Source of the DNA: Rhodoplanes sp963712435
GTDB lineage: Bacteria > Pseudomonadota > Alphaproteobacteria > Rhizobiales > Xanthobacteraceae
Assembly (NCBI GenBank): GCA_963712435.1
Contig: CAVQIB010000025.1
Location: 21,795-85,794, forward strand
Length of the DNA stretch: 64,000 bases
Reading direction: 5' to 3'
Every line of letters begins with the position of its first letter. Position 1 is the first letter of the stretch. The translations under genes and the position numbers were made by a program. Positions 39,272 through 48,700 of this stretch are shown here, one piece after another. A model generated the notes under the pieces. The model made no database searches. It was not told where the DNA came from and saw nothing but the letters and a program-made list of their open reading frames with translations.

Positions 39272-40639
39272 GTGAAACAAATGCGTGCGTTCAATGATGC
39301 GTTGAGCCCGCGCTCCCTCGCGCGGGCGTTCGCGTTACTCGCGGTCGGCCTGGGCGCTGCGAACTGCAGCTCTGACTCGGTCAGGCTCAACGAGAATCCC
39401 TTCGCCTCGCGCGCGTCGCCCAGCGAAACGACGGGCTCGCTGCCATCGGCGCAGATCGAGACGCGTCCGCTCACGGAGCCGCAGACAGGGGTCCAGCCCT
39501 TGCCGGCGCCGCCGGCGCCGGGCCGTTCGAGCGCCGTCGGCGCCGGGGCTCCCGGATCGAGCGCCGCCGGCAACGCGTTGCCGCAATTGCGTGCGGAGCC
39601 GAAGCCGAAATCGGGCTGGACCTGGGAGGGCGGCACTCCGGTGACGATCGCTCCAGGCGACACGTTGGCTTCGCTGTCCGGTCGCTATGGCGTGCCGGCG
39701 AGCGCCATCGCCGAGGCGAACGGCCTGTCCGGCCCGGCGGCGCTTCGGCCCGGGCAGCGCGTCGTCATTCCGCGATACAATTCAAGCGCGGCCGGTTCGA
39801 GCGTCGCCCGGCCCGCGGCCGCCGCTCAGACGGGCAAGTTGCGCGCGCCGATGTCGAGCGTTCATGTCGTCGCGCCGGGCGAGACGCTGGTCGGGATCGC
39901 CCGCCGCTACAACCGGCCGATCACCGAAATCGCCACCGCGAACAAGATCGCTCCGCACGCCCTGGTGAAGATGGGCGATCGCCTGATGATTCCGGGCAAG
40001 GCCGGCGCTGGCGCGCGGACCGCCGCACTCGCCGCGGAACCGCAGGCTCCGCAGCCGACCGCCGCCGCGCCGCCCGCTGCGCCCCCGGCTCAGCCACGTG
40101 CGGCCGAGCCTGCGCCCCCGGCTCAGCCGCGTGCGGCCGAGCCTGCGCGCGCCCCGCAACGGCTCGCTTCGATCGAACCCACGCCGACGGTGCGCGTGGC
40201 GACGCCGGTCACCGAAGCAATCGTCGAGGACGGCGCGGGCGACCGGGGAGGCGCCTCGCCGGCGTTCCGCTGGCCGGTGCGCGGCCGGGTGATCGCCGGG
40301 TTCGGCGCCAAGACCAACGGCCAGCAGAATGACGGCATCAATCTCGCCGTGCCGGAAGGAACCGCTGTGCGCGCGGCCGAGGACGGCGTCGTCGCCTATG
40401 CCGGCAGCGAGCTCAAGGGCTACGGCAACCTCATCCTGATCCGCCATTCCAACGGCTTCGTCACCGCCTACGCCCATGCGAGCGAGATCATGGTGAAGCG
40501 CAACGACGCGGTCCGGCGGGGTCAGGTGATCGCCAAGTCGGGCCAGACCGGCACCGTGGCTTCGCCGCAACTGCATTTCGAAATACGCAAGGGCTCGGCC
40601 CCGGTCGACCCGATGCAGCACCTGCCCTCGGGCGCGTGA
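39272..40639 (+). CDS. LysM-M23 (NlpD-type) murein hydrolase activator
   Basis: 455 residues. An N-terminal export signal (LARAFALLAVGLGAANC) is followed by a Pro/Ala linker and two LysM domains (residues about 125-170 and 190-240) that bind peptidoglycan. A second low-complexity linker has a repeated APPAQPRAAEP unit, then a C-terminal LytM domain (about 330-450). The LytM zinc residues are altered (NDGINLAVPEGT where active enzymes have HxGID), as in E. coli NlpD, so it should activate amidases rather than cut murein. The lipobox is imperfect (AANC). It follows surE/pcm as in many proteobacteria. Confidence 0.9.
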   Translation: MKQMRAFNDALSPRSLARAFALLAVGLGAANCSSDSVRLNENPFASRASPSETTGSLPSAQIETRPLTEPQTGVQPLPAPPAPGRSSAVGAGAPGSSAAGNALPQLRAEPKPKSGWTWEGGTPVTIAPGDTLASLSGRYGVPASAIAEANGLSGPAALRPGQRVVIPRYNSSAAGSSVARPAAAAQTGKLRAPMSSVHVVAPGETLVGIARRYNRPITEIATANKIAPHALVKMGDRLMIPGKAGAGARTAALAAEPQAPQPTAAAPPAAPPAQPRAAEPAPPAQPRAAEPARAPQRLASIEPTPTVRVATPVTEAIVEDGAGDRGGASPAFRWPVRGRVIAGFGAKTNGQQNDGINLAVPEGTAVRAAEDGVVAYAGSELKGYGNLILIRHSNGFVTAYAHASEIMVKRNDAVRRGQVIAKSGQTGTVASPQLHFEIRKGSAPVDPMQHLPSGA

Positions 40640-40657
40640 CGCGCGCGTCCGGCGCGC

Positions 40658-41551
40658 TCAGCCGTTCAGCCGCACCTTCAGCCGGCCGGCGAGGTCCTGC
40701 ACATATTGCCAGGCCACGCGGCCCGACCGCGCGCCGCGCGTCGCGGCCCATTCGAGCGCCTCGCGCCGCATCGGCTCGCGTTCGACCGGGATGGAAAAGA
40801 AGGACACATAGCCCTCCACCATCGCGAGATATTCGTCCTGGCTGCAGCGGTGGAAGCCGAGCCACAGCCCGAACCGGTCGGACAATGAAACCTTCTCCTC
40901 CACCGTCTCGCCGGGATTGATCGCGGTCGAGCGCTCGTTCTCCATCATGTCGCGCGACATCAGGTGCCGCCGGTTCGAGGTCGCGTAGAGGATTACGTTT
41001 TCCGGCCGGCCTTCGATCCCGCCCTCCAGCACCGCCTTCAGCGACTTGTAGGACGTGTCGGCGGCGTCGAAAGAGAGATCGTCGCAGAACACGATGAAGC
41101 GTTCGGCGGCGCGGCGCAGCAGCGACATCAGTTCGGGCAGCCCCTCGATGTCCTCGCGATGAATCTCGACGAGCTTGAGGGTCCCTGCCTTCGCTCCGAG
41201 CCCGGCGTTCACGGCGGCATGCACCGCTTTGACGAGCGAAGATTTCCCCATCCCGCGCGCGCCCCACAGGAGCGCATTGTTGGCGGGAAAGCCGCGCGCG
41301 AACCGCTCGGTGTTTTCGAGGAGCAGATCGCGCACCCGCTCGATGCCCCTGAGCAGCGACATGTCCACGCGGTTGACGCGCATGACGGGGCTTAGCCGCG
41401 ACCCCTCGGGATGCCAGACGAAGGCGTCGGCCGCGGCGAAGTCGGGCGCGGCGGGGGCGGGCGGCGCGAGCCGCTCCAGCGCATCGGCGATACGGGCGAG
41501 GATGTCGGGATCGGCGCTTCCCGCACCGGGAGCTTTGCGTAGCTGCGACAT
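40658..41551 (-). CDS. DUF815-family P-loop ATPase
   Basis: 297 residues. Walker A LLWGARGMGKSSLVKAVH (near residue 98), Walker B FIVFCDDLSF and sensor LYATSNRRHLM show an AAA+-like ATPase. Closely related proteins are widespread in proteobacteria with no settled function. It converges on nlpD, with stops 18 bases apart. Confidence 0.9.
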   Translation of the reverse strand: MSQLRKAPGAGSADPDILARIADALERLAPPAPAAPDFAAADAFVWHPEGSRLSPVMRVNRVDMSLLRGIERVRDLLLENTERFARGFPANNALLWGARGMGKSSLVKAVHAAVNAGLGAKAGTLKLVEIHREDIEGLPELMSLLRRAAERFIVFCDDLSFDAADTSYKSLKAVLEGGIEGRPENVILYATSNRRHLMSRDMMENERSTAINPGETVEEKVSLSDRFGLWLGFHRCSQDEYLAMVEGYVSFFSIPVEREPMRREALEWAATRGARSGRVAWQYVQDLAGRLKVRLNG

Positions 41552-41564
41552 CCCCCGATCCCGT

Positions 41565-42443
41565 TCAGCCCGAGATGGCGCGGGCGCGGGCGAGCAGGTT
41601 CTTGGCGCGGTTCAGGTGCGGGATGTCGAACATCACCCCGTTGATCTGAACCGTGCCGACCCCCGGCGCGGCGGCGAAGGCCGCGACGACCGCCTCCGCA
41701 TGGGCGACCGCCTCCGCGGTCGGCGTGAGCACCTCGTTGATGATCGGCACCTGCGCCGGATGAATGGCGAGCTTGCCGGTGAAGCCGTCACGGCGCGCCT
41801 CCTCGCATTCCCGGCGCAACGCGGCGTCGTTGCGGAAATCGACCGTCAGCGTGTCGATCGCCTGCACCGCAGCGGCCGCCGACGCGGCGAGGCACAGCGT
41901 GCGGGCGAACCGGTAGGGGTCGAGAAAGCGCCCGTCCGCGCCGCGATTGGCTTCCGCGCCGAGATCGGCGGAGAGGTCTTCCGCGCCCCAAGTCAGCCCG
42001 GTCAGGCGCGCGCTCGAGTCCCGATAGGTGCCGGCGAGAAACAGCCCCTGCGCCGTTTCGGTCGCGATCGCGACGATCTTCACATGGCCGTCGGAAAGGC
42101 CGCCGAGCGCCTCGCGCACGGCGAGCTTGGCGTCGAGGTGAATGACCGATGCGCCGCCTTCCGCCTTCGGCAGCATGATCGCGTCCGGTTGGGCCGGCAC
42201 GACGGCGTCGAGATCGGCATCGCTGAGCCCGGTCGTCAGGCCATTGATGCGCACCAGAATGCGCGGGCGCGGCGTGCGCGCGACGGCGGCCTTCACGAAC
42301 TCGGCGGCCGCGCCGCGCGCGGCGGCCTTGCGCTCCGGCGTGATCGAATCCTCGAGATCGACGATCAGCGCATCGGCGCCGCAGGCGAGGCCCTTGTCGA
42401 GTTTCTTCTGCAAGTCGGCGGGAACGAACAACAGCGAGCGCAT
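41565..42443 (-). CDS. HpcH/HpaI-family CoA-ester lyase (CitE-like)
   Basis: 292 residues. MRSLLFVPADLQKKLDKGL, ALIVDLEDSITPERKA (metal-binding acid), ILVRINGL, IMLPKAEGG and KLAIHPAQVPIINE are typical of CitE/malyl-CoA lyase-like enzymes. Likely substrates are malyl-CoA, methylmalyl-CoA or citramalyl-CoA. The MaoC-type hydratase gene sits 10 bases upstream, suggesting sequential hydration and cleavage of a branched acyl-CoA. Confidence 0.9.
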   Translation of the reverse strand: MRSLLFVPADLQKKLDKGLACGADALIVDLEDSITPERKAAARGAAAEFVKAAVARTPRPRILVRINGLTTGLSDADLDAVVPAQPDAIMLPKAEGGASVIHLDAKLAVREALGGLSDGHVKIVAIATETAQGLFLAGTYRDSSARLTGLTWGAEDLSADLGAEANRGADGRFLDPYRFARTLCLAASAAAAVQAIDTLTVDFRNDAALRRECEEARRDGFTGKLAIHPAQVPIINEVLTPTAEAVAHAEAVVAAFAAAPGVGTVQINGVMFDIPHLNRAKNLLARARAISG

Positions 42444-42453
42444 GGAAACCCCT

Positions 42454-42939
42454 TCACTTCGGGCGCAGCAGCATGAACGCCTGCCGGCGGCACTCGGCGA
42501 CGAGCTGGCCGTCCTGGTTGTAGGCGCGGTGGTGGAACTCGATGATTCCGGCGTCCGGGCGCGATTTCGACGTGCGCTTGCCGATGATCTCCGTCGTTGC
42601 GTGCACGGTGTCGTTCTCGAACAGCGGATGCGGGAATTTCACCTCGGTCATCCCGAGATTGGCGATGACCGTGCCGACCGACAGGTCGGACACCGACATG
42701 CCGATCATGAGGCCGAGCGTGAACAGCGAATTGATCAGCGGCTGGCCCCACTGGGTTTCCTGTTCGCAGAAATGCCGGTCGATATGCAACGGCTGCGGAT
42801 TGAGCGTCATGTTGGAGAACAGCATGTTGTCCATCTGCGTCACCGTGCGCCGATAGCGATGCTCGACCACCTCGCCGACTTCGAAGTCCTCGAAATACAT
42901 CCCGCCCCGTTTGTGACGCACTGCCGTTGCGAAGGACAT
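42454..42939 (-). CDS. MaoC-family acyl-CoA hydratase
   Basis: With the ATG at 42939 (GGGGAGG upstream) the protein has 161 residues. A single hot-dog fold with MYFEDFEVGEVVEHRYRRTV, NPQPLHIDRHFCEQ (the catalytic Asp/His pair of R-hydratases) and EVKFPHPLFENDTVHA. It would add water across an enoyl- or mesaconyl-type CoA. The CoA-ester lyase gene follows. Confidence 0.9.
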   Translation of the reverse strand: MSFATAVRHKRGGMYFEDFEVGEVVEHRYRRTVTQMDNMLFSNMTLNPQPLHIDRHFCEQETQWGQPLINSLFTLGLMIGMSVSDLSVGTVIANLGMTEVKFPHPLFENDTVHATTEIIGKRTSKSRPDAGIIEFHHRAYNQDGQLVAECRRQAFMLLRPK

Positions 42940-43126
42940 TGCCTGCCTCCCCGATGTCGAATTACCGAGCGTGCCGCGGCTCTGCGCAGAGCTCGTTCGA
43001 TTTTGTTTACCATATCCCGCGATCCTGCCGAAGCGCCAACCGGCCCGCCGCTTCGACCGCCGGCCGCGTTCAGTGGCGGCCGGACGGCGCGCTTGCGGGT
43101 ACGGCATGACGCCAACGGCGAGACGT

Positions 43127-43933
43127 TCAGGACAATCCCTGCACGCGGTCGGGCTCGGTCGCGAACTGCTCCCGCAGAATGCGCTCATCGAGACTATGGC
43201 CGGGGTCGAACAGCAATTTCAGGTCGACATCCCGGTCCATGCGCACATCGACCCGCCGCACCGAGCGAACCTCGTCGTGGTCGGCGACCGCGCCGACCGG
43301 CCGCTTGTCCGGCTCGAGCACATTGATCGTGACGACGGCGGTGTCGGGCAGGAGCGCGCCGCGCCAGCGCCGCGGCCGGAAGGGACTGATCGGCGTGAGC
43401 GCGAGCAGGGGCGCGCCGATCGGAATGATCGGCCCCATGGCGGAAAGATTATAGGCGGTCGAGCCGGCGGGCGTCGCCACCATGATGCCGTCCGCCTGCA
43501 GATCCTTCAGCCGCTCCCGGTGATCCACCAGAACATTGAGCCGCGCCGCCTGATAGGTCTGCCGGTACATCGAGACCTCGTTGATGGCGTGATACTCGTA
43601 ATGCTTGCCGTTGACATCGACGGCGTTCATGAGCAGCGGATGGATCACCGTCGTCTCCGCGGCGCGCAGGCGCTCCTTCAGCGCGTCCTCGTGATACTCG
43701 TTCATCAGGAAGCCGACGGTGCCGCGGTGCATCCCGTAGATCGGCTTGCCGGATCCCATGAAGTTGTGCAGGGTCTGCAGCATCAGGCCGTCGCCGCCGA
43801 GCGCGACGATCATCTGCGCCTCCTCCGGAGCCACTTGGCCGTAGCGTTCGGCGAGTGCGGCGAGCGCGGTCTGGGCGTCACGCGTATTGCTGGCGACGAA
43901 CGCGATCCGGTCGATCTCGGGCGGCAAGGACAT
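43127..43933 (-). CDS. nadK: NAD kinase
   Basis: 268 residues from the ATG at 43933; the frame is open further upstream but unlike the family. IVALGGDGLMLQTLH is the GGDG motif of NAD/diacylglycerol kinases; HRGTVGFLMNEY, AINEVSMYRQT and MVATPAGSTAYNLSA complete the active site. It makes NADP from NAD and ATP. Divergent from cutA. Confidence 0.95.
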   Translation of the reverse strand: MSLPPEIDRIAFVASNTRDAQTALAALAERYGQVAPEEAQMIVALGGDGLMLQTLHNFMGSGKPIYGMHRGTVGFLMNEYHEDALKERLRAAETTVIHPLLMNAVDVNGKHYEYHAINEVSMYRQTYQAARLNVLVDHRERLKDLQADGIMVATPAGSTAYNLSAMGPIIPIGAPLLALTPISPFRPRRWRGALLPDTAVVTINVLEPDKRPVGAVADHDEVRSVRRVDVRMDRDVDLKLLFDPGHSLDERILREQFATEPDRVQGLS

Positions 43934-43993
43934 GACGGCTCGGCAGCCCCCGCGCGGTCCCGGCATCGGCTTGACGCTCGGAAAGGATGAAGG

Positions 43994-44326
43994 ATGGAGC
44001 GCGCGGTTTTCGTCTATACGACCTACCCCAGCGTTGTCGAGGCGGAGGCGGCGGGAAAAGCCCTTGTCGAGCGCCGTCTCGCCGCCTGCGTCAACATCCT
44101 GCCCGGAATGATCTCGCATTACGCCTGGCAGGGCGCGGTCGAGCGCGCGGAGGAGGTCGTCATGATCGTCAAGACCCGCGCCTCGCTCGCCGAGCCGGTG
44201 CGCGCGGCGGTAAAGGAGATGCACTCCTACACGACGCCCGCCATTCTCGTCATTCCGCTCGAAGGCGTCAATTCGTCCTATCTCGGCTGGCTGTTCGAGG
44301 CCACGGAGGGGGCGGAGAGCGCGTGA
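43994..44326 (+). CDS. cutA: Divalent-cation tolerance protein CutA
   Basis: 110 residues. VFVYTTYPSVVEAEAAGKAL, AACVNILPGMISHYAWQGAV, EEVVMIVKTRASL and SYLGWLFEAT are family motifs of the trimeric, very stable CutA1 proteins, linked to copper and other metal tolerance. The real biochemical role is unsettled. Confidence 0.95.
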   Translation: MERAVFVYTTYPSVVEAEAAGKALVERRLAACVNILPGMISHYAWQGAVERAEEVVMIVKTRASLAEPVRAAVKEMHSYTTPAILVIPLEGVNSSYLGWLFEATEGAESA

Positions 44327-44423
44327 CGCTGCAAAGATCGCAATTGCGGCGACTGCACATCTTCTCTTTCTCCTGGGAGCATTGAAATCTTCTTCTTAGG
44401 GGCATCGAAATCGCGACGGCTTC

Positions 44424-44446
44424 ACCCTCCCCTGAAAGGGGAGGGT
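44424..44446. repeat. Perfect 10-bp palindrome (REP-like)
   Basis: ACCCTCCCCT-GAA-AGGGGAGGGT, 98 bases after cutA. It may terminate or protect the cutA message and looks like the outer arm of a repetitive palindrome pair. Confidence 0.6.
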
Positions 44447-44520
44447 CGGGCCGCTGCAAGCGGTCCGGGGAGGGGTCGCAAGCCGCCTTCGACCCCCTCC
44501 CGGCGCGCTGCCGCTCGCCG

Positions 44521-44543
44521 ACCTCCCCCTTTCAGGGGGAGGT
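44521..44543. repeat. Second palindrome of the same cluster
   Basis: ACCTCCCCC-TTTCA-GGGGGAGGT, perfect 9-bp stem, 75 bases after the first palindrome. With 44424-44446 it forms a two-hairpin unit typical of bacterial REP/BIME elements. Confidence 0.6.
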
Positions 44544-44633
44544 GATTTTCAAGCGATCCTCCAAATGCATTTGCCCTCGCTTGAGAGGAGGTCGGGGGAG
44601 GGGATTATTCCGTCCTGCCGCCCTTTCACGGAA

Positions 44634-44707
44634 CGCTTTGGTTTGATGCCGCGCGCCCCCTCCACCATGCTGCGCATGGTTCCCCTCCCCCGTTTCACGG
44701 GGGAGGA
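44634..44707. repeat. 74-bp direct repeat, copy 1
   Basis: Begins CGCTTTGGTTTGATGCCGCG and ends CCCGTTTCACGGGGGAGGA. It matches copy 2 (45576-45649) at 73 of 74 positions. The two copies flank the HEPN-like gene and its antisense neighbour. Confidence 0.9.
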
Positions 44708-44774
44708 CGGACGGTGCCTGCTCTCAAAGGCATTGAAGGCAAGCGCCTGACGTACCGGCCAACTCACTAGAAGA

Positions 44775-44942
44775 TCACAAACAAGAAGCAATTCGCTGGG
44801 CGCTTTTTAGCTTGGAGGACGCGCCGCGCTTCTTCCGACAACTCTTAGCTGTCTTTGAGCTACGCTTACCCACCTTCATATCCTCATGCGGCTTGGGTAC
44901 CTTGCGGACGAGGACGCCCATCAACTTTTTAGCCTGCTCCAT
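44775..44942 (-). CDS. Small basic hypothetical protein
   Basis: 55 residues from the ATG at 44942: MEQAKKLMGVLVRKVPKPHE, then DMKVGKRSSKT and a Lys/Arg-rich tail. An alternative ATG at 44967-44969 overlaps, on the opposite strand, the start codon of the HEPN-like gene. Short proteins with KPHEDMK followed by a basic tail occur in other alphaproteobacteria as uncharacterised genes. It could be nucleic-acid binding. Confidence 0.5.
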   Translation of the reverse strand: MEQAKKLMGVLVRKVPKPHEDMKVGKRSSKTAKSCRKKRGASSKLKSAQRIASCL

Positions 44943-44967
44943 GTCGTCGCTATTGGGAGTGTTTCCC

Positions 44968-45537
44968 ATGCCTGAGCACCCCACTGACATTCATGAAATC
45001 CAATTCCTTGGTGGTCCGCTGGACAGCAAGGAAGGTCTGGAGAGCGCAGCCGAGTTGTTCCGGGCAATCGGCCTTGCGGCACTCTCATGGGCCAGGATGG
45101 AACAGCACATCAACGCCGTGCTTATCTACTTGAATCAACCAAAGCACTCCGAGTTCATATGTGATCCGAAACACCCGGTAAGTTTCGACAGGAAAATTGA
45201 CTTGCTAAAAAAGTGGTATACCAGCCATCAGTCACTTACTCATAAGAGTGAAATAATCCGCGATCTTTCAATCCAGCTCAAAAAACTTGCGGATACCCGG
45301 AATACTCTATTGCATTCAATTCTTTCAGACTATGACGCAGCCACGCAAACAGTTGTTCTTCGCTCGATAAAGTCGGCGAAACGAAAGCCAGATGAATATG
45401 TTGTCAATAAAACCGTTGGAAATATAGAGACAATTCTGAGCTTTTGCGCGCAAATTCATCAAATGAATATTAGGCTGGCACAAGAGTTCAGGGAACTATT
45501 CACCCCAAATGGGATCGCACAACTTCAAAGACGCTAA
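44968..45537 (+). CDS. Helical HEPN-like protein between direct repeats
   Basis: 189 residues from the ATG at 44968 (GGGAG upstream). It is all-alpha: an ELFRAIGLAALSWARMEQHI helix, SFDRKIDLLKKWY, and KLADTRNTLLHSIL. RNTLLH fits the Rx4H catalytic pattern of HEPN RNase domains. The gene is clearly less GC-rich than its neighbours and lies between two 74-bp direct repeats, so it looks acquired. RNase activity and a defence or toxin role are inferred, not shown. A longer frame from 44812 overlaps the minus-strand gene. Confidence 0.65.
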   Translation: MPEHPTDIHEIQFLGGPLDSKEGLESAAELFRAIGLAALSWARMEQHINAVLIYLNQPKHSEFICDPKHPVSFDRKIDLLKKWYTSHQSLTHKSEIIRDLSIQLKKLADTRNTLLHSILSDYDAATQTVVLRSIKSAKRKPDEYVVNKTVGNIETILSFCAQIHQMNIRLAQEFRELFTPNGIAQLQRR

Positions 45538-45575
45538 CGGCGCGCGCCGCGGCCGCCCGAAGGGCGGGGGAGGGG

Positions 45576-45649
45576 CGCTTTGGTTCGATGCCGCGCGCCC
45601 CCTCCACCATGCTGCGCATGGTTCCCCTCCCCCGTTTCACGGGGGAGGA
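45576..45649. repeat. 74-bp direct repeat, copy 2
   Basis: Same orientation as 44634-44707 with one mismatch (C for T at its eleventh base). It lies 38 bases after the HEPN-like gene. Confidence 0.9.
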
Positions 45650-45743
45650 TGACGCAACTCCTTCTGCGCGGGAACGAAGGCAGGTTCGCCCTGAGCGGCA
45701 GCTTGGCTCACGCCGCCGCTTTGGATGCACGCCGCAGCTTGGC

Positions 45744-48700
45744 TCACGCCGCGCCTTCGAGCTTGAAGTGCTCGCGCACGAGCTTCGCAACGGCGAGATT
45801 GTCGACCTTGCCGGAGCCGAGCATCGGCAGTTTTTCGAGCACAATGAATTCGGCCGGAATCGTCATTTCGGAGGCGCCCTTGCCGCGCGCAAAGGCGATG
45901 AAGTCGGAGCGGCTCGGCGTCTTGTGCGTCGTGACGAGAATGAGCCGCTCGCCCTTGCGCAGGTCGGGAATCGTCGTCGCCCCGGACAGCGCGTCCGGCC
46001 ATAGCTCGCCCGCGAGCGTCTCGACCGCGGCGAGCGAGATCATCTCGCCGCCGACCTTGGCGAACCGCTTCACCCGGCCCTTGATGGTGACGAAGCCCTG
46101 CGCATCGATCGTGACGATGTCGCCGGTGTCGTGCCAGCCGTCGACCGGCGGCTCGATCACGCCCGGATTCTCCGCCCGCAGGTAGCCGATCATCACATTG
46201 GGCCCGCGCACATAGAGCCGGCCGCCCTCCTCGACGCCGGGCACGGGCTCGAGCCGCGCCTCCATGCCCGGGAGCAGCCGGCCGACCGTGCCGAACTTGT
46301 TGAACATCGGCGTATTGAGCGAGATCACCGGCGCCGCCTCGGTGACGCCGTAGCCTTCGAGAATGCGGATGCCGAATTTTTCCATATAGATGCGGCGCGT
46401 CGACTCCCGCACCGGCTCGGCGCCGGCCAGGATGTAGCGCAGCGAACGGAAATCGTAGTCGTTGGCCGCGCGCGCATAGCCCGCGAGGAACGTGTCGGTG
46501 CCGAACAGGATGGTCGCGTTGGTGCCGTAGATCATCTCCGGCACGATCCGGTAATGCAGCGGCGACGGATACATGAAGACCCGCACGCCATGCACGAGCG
46601 GCAGGATGAGCCCGACCGTCAGTCCGAAAGAGTGGAACACCGGGAGCACGTTGAACACCGTGTCGCGCCGCCCGAAATCGATGCGCGCCTCGGCCTGCGC
46701 GGCATTGGCGAGGATGTTGCGATGCGACAGCACCACGCCCTTGGGCACGCCTTCCGAGCCCGAGGTGAACAGGATCGCGGCGGCGTCGTCCGGCTTGCGG
46801 GCGACGAGCGGGAGCTTGGCTTCGCGCATTCCGCGCAGCTTGTCGCCGAGCGTCACGGTCGCCCGCAGGTCTTCGAGATAGACGATGCGGTAGTCGGGCG
46901 CGAGCGAATCGACGAGCTTCTCCAGCCGGCCCTTCTCGACAAAGGCGCGCGAGGTGACGATCGTGTTGATCGCGGCGGCGCGGCAGGCGGATGCGACATT
47001 CGCCGGACCGGAGCTGAAATTGAGCATGGCGGGGACGCGTCCCGCCGACATCAGCCCGAGAATGGTGACGACCGTCCCGTTCGCGTTCGGCAGCAGCAGG
47101 CCGATCGCCTGGCCTTCGGCGGCGAACGGCAACAGCTTGCGGCCGAGCACGGCGGCGCCGAGCAGCAGGCGACGGTAGGTGAGGGGGCCCGCCACCGGGT
47201 CTTCGACCGCGATCCAGCGCATGCCGTGCGCTTGCGCGGCGTCGATCATCGCTTCCGGGATCGTGCGGTCGGTCGAGGTGGTGCGGAACACGAGGTCGGA
47301 CATGACCTCGTAGAGCGCGGCGCCCGCCGCAATGCGCCGCTTCTTGCCCTTCAGCTCGGGGTCGACATAGAGCTTGACCGGCTCGAGGATCGTCACCGCG
47401 ACCTTCGGGAAGAGCTTGCGCCGCACCTGGCCGGCGTCGAGGCGCGTGAAGGGCGTCTGCTCGAGCCCCTTGATCCGGACCGGCACGACCATCGCGTCGG
47501 ACTTGTCGGCGATGAGCCCGGCCCCGTCATAGACCTTCATCAGGCTGCCGGTCACGGTGAGACGCCCCTCCGGGAAGATGATGAGCGTCTCGCCGGCCTG
47601 CACCGCGCGGATGAGGGTGCGCGTGCCCCACGGCTTGGTGGGGTCGAGCGGCATCGCGCGGGTGAAATGCAGGAACGGCTTCACCCACCAGCGTTGGGCG
47701 ATCGCGCTGTCGATGGCGAAGACGGGGTCCTGTTCGAGGATCGAGAGCGCCAGCGGCGCGTCGAGGAAGCTCACATGATTGAGGGCGATGATCGCATTGG
47801 GGCCGGCCTTGGCGATGTTCTCGACGCCGTGCACTTCGAGCCGGAAAAAGGCGCGAAATACGATCGAGAGAAAATCGCGCACGGGATTGGTCGGCAGCGT
47901 GCGGAATACGGCGACCGCGACCGCGAGATTGGCGAGGCCGAGCACCATGAACAGCGTCGCGGGCGTGACCCCTGCGAACTGCACGAGCGCGACCGCGACC
48001 CCGCCCACCACCATGAAGGCGGCGTTGAGCACATTGTTGGCGGCGATGACGCGGGCGCGATGCTCGGACCCGGCCCAGGCCTGGAGCGCCGTGAACGACG
48101 GCACGATGAACAGCCCGCCGGCGATCGCCATGCCGGCCAGATCGATCCCGACATGGTAGCCGCGAAAGGTCGAGAACACATCCGTTATGCCGCGGCCGGT
48201 TTCCTCGCTCGATACGCCCAGGAGCCACCAGCCGAGATCGAGGCAAAACACGCCGAGGAACAGCGCCCCGCCCACGGTCGGCAGCAGCACGATGCGCCCG
48301 CTTGCCAGCCAGGCGGCGAGGGCGGAGCCCAGCCCGATGGAGATCGAGAACACGGCAAGATAGACGGTGATCACCTCTTCCGACGCGCCGAGCGCGTTCT
48401 TGATGAGCGGCGGCATCAGCGAGAGCGCGACCGCGCCCGCGAGCCAGAACCAGCTCACCACCAGCGCCGCCCACCACAGCCGGCGCTCCGCCTTCAGGTA
48501 GCGGAGCAGGGCTGCGGTCGAACGGGCGATGTTCTTGTCGATGGCCAGTCCCGGCGCGCCCTCGCCGGTGCGCGGAATGAACAGCGCCGCCGTCCAGCAT
48601 AAAATCGCGATGCCGATCATCAGTCCGGCAAAGGAGGCCGGGTCGCCGCCCCCGCGCGCGGCAAGCCCGCCCACAATGGTGCCGAGGAGGATGGCGATGA

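Noticed and set aside
39272..39420. NlpD-like protein as a certain lipoprotein
   Set aside because: The Cys is preceded by Asn (AANC), which does not fit the lipobox well, so only export is claimed.
46131..48602. An 823-residue open frame on the plus strand
   Set aside because: Antisense shadow of the LplT-Aas gene; extremely Arg/Asp/His-rich and without domains.
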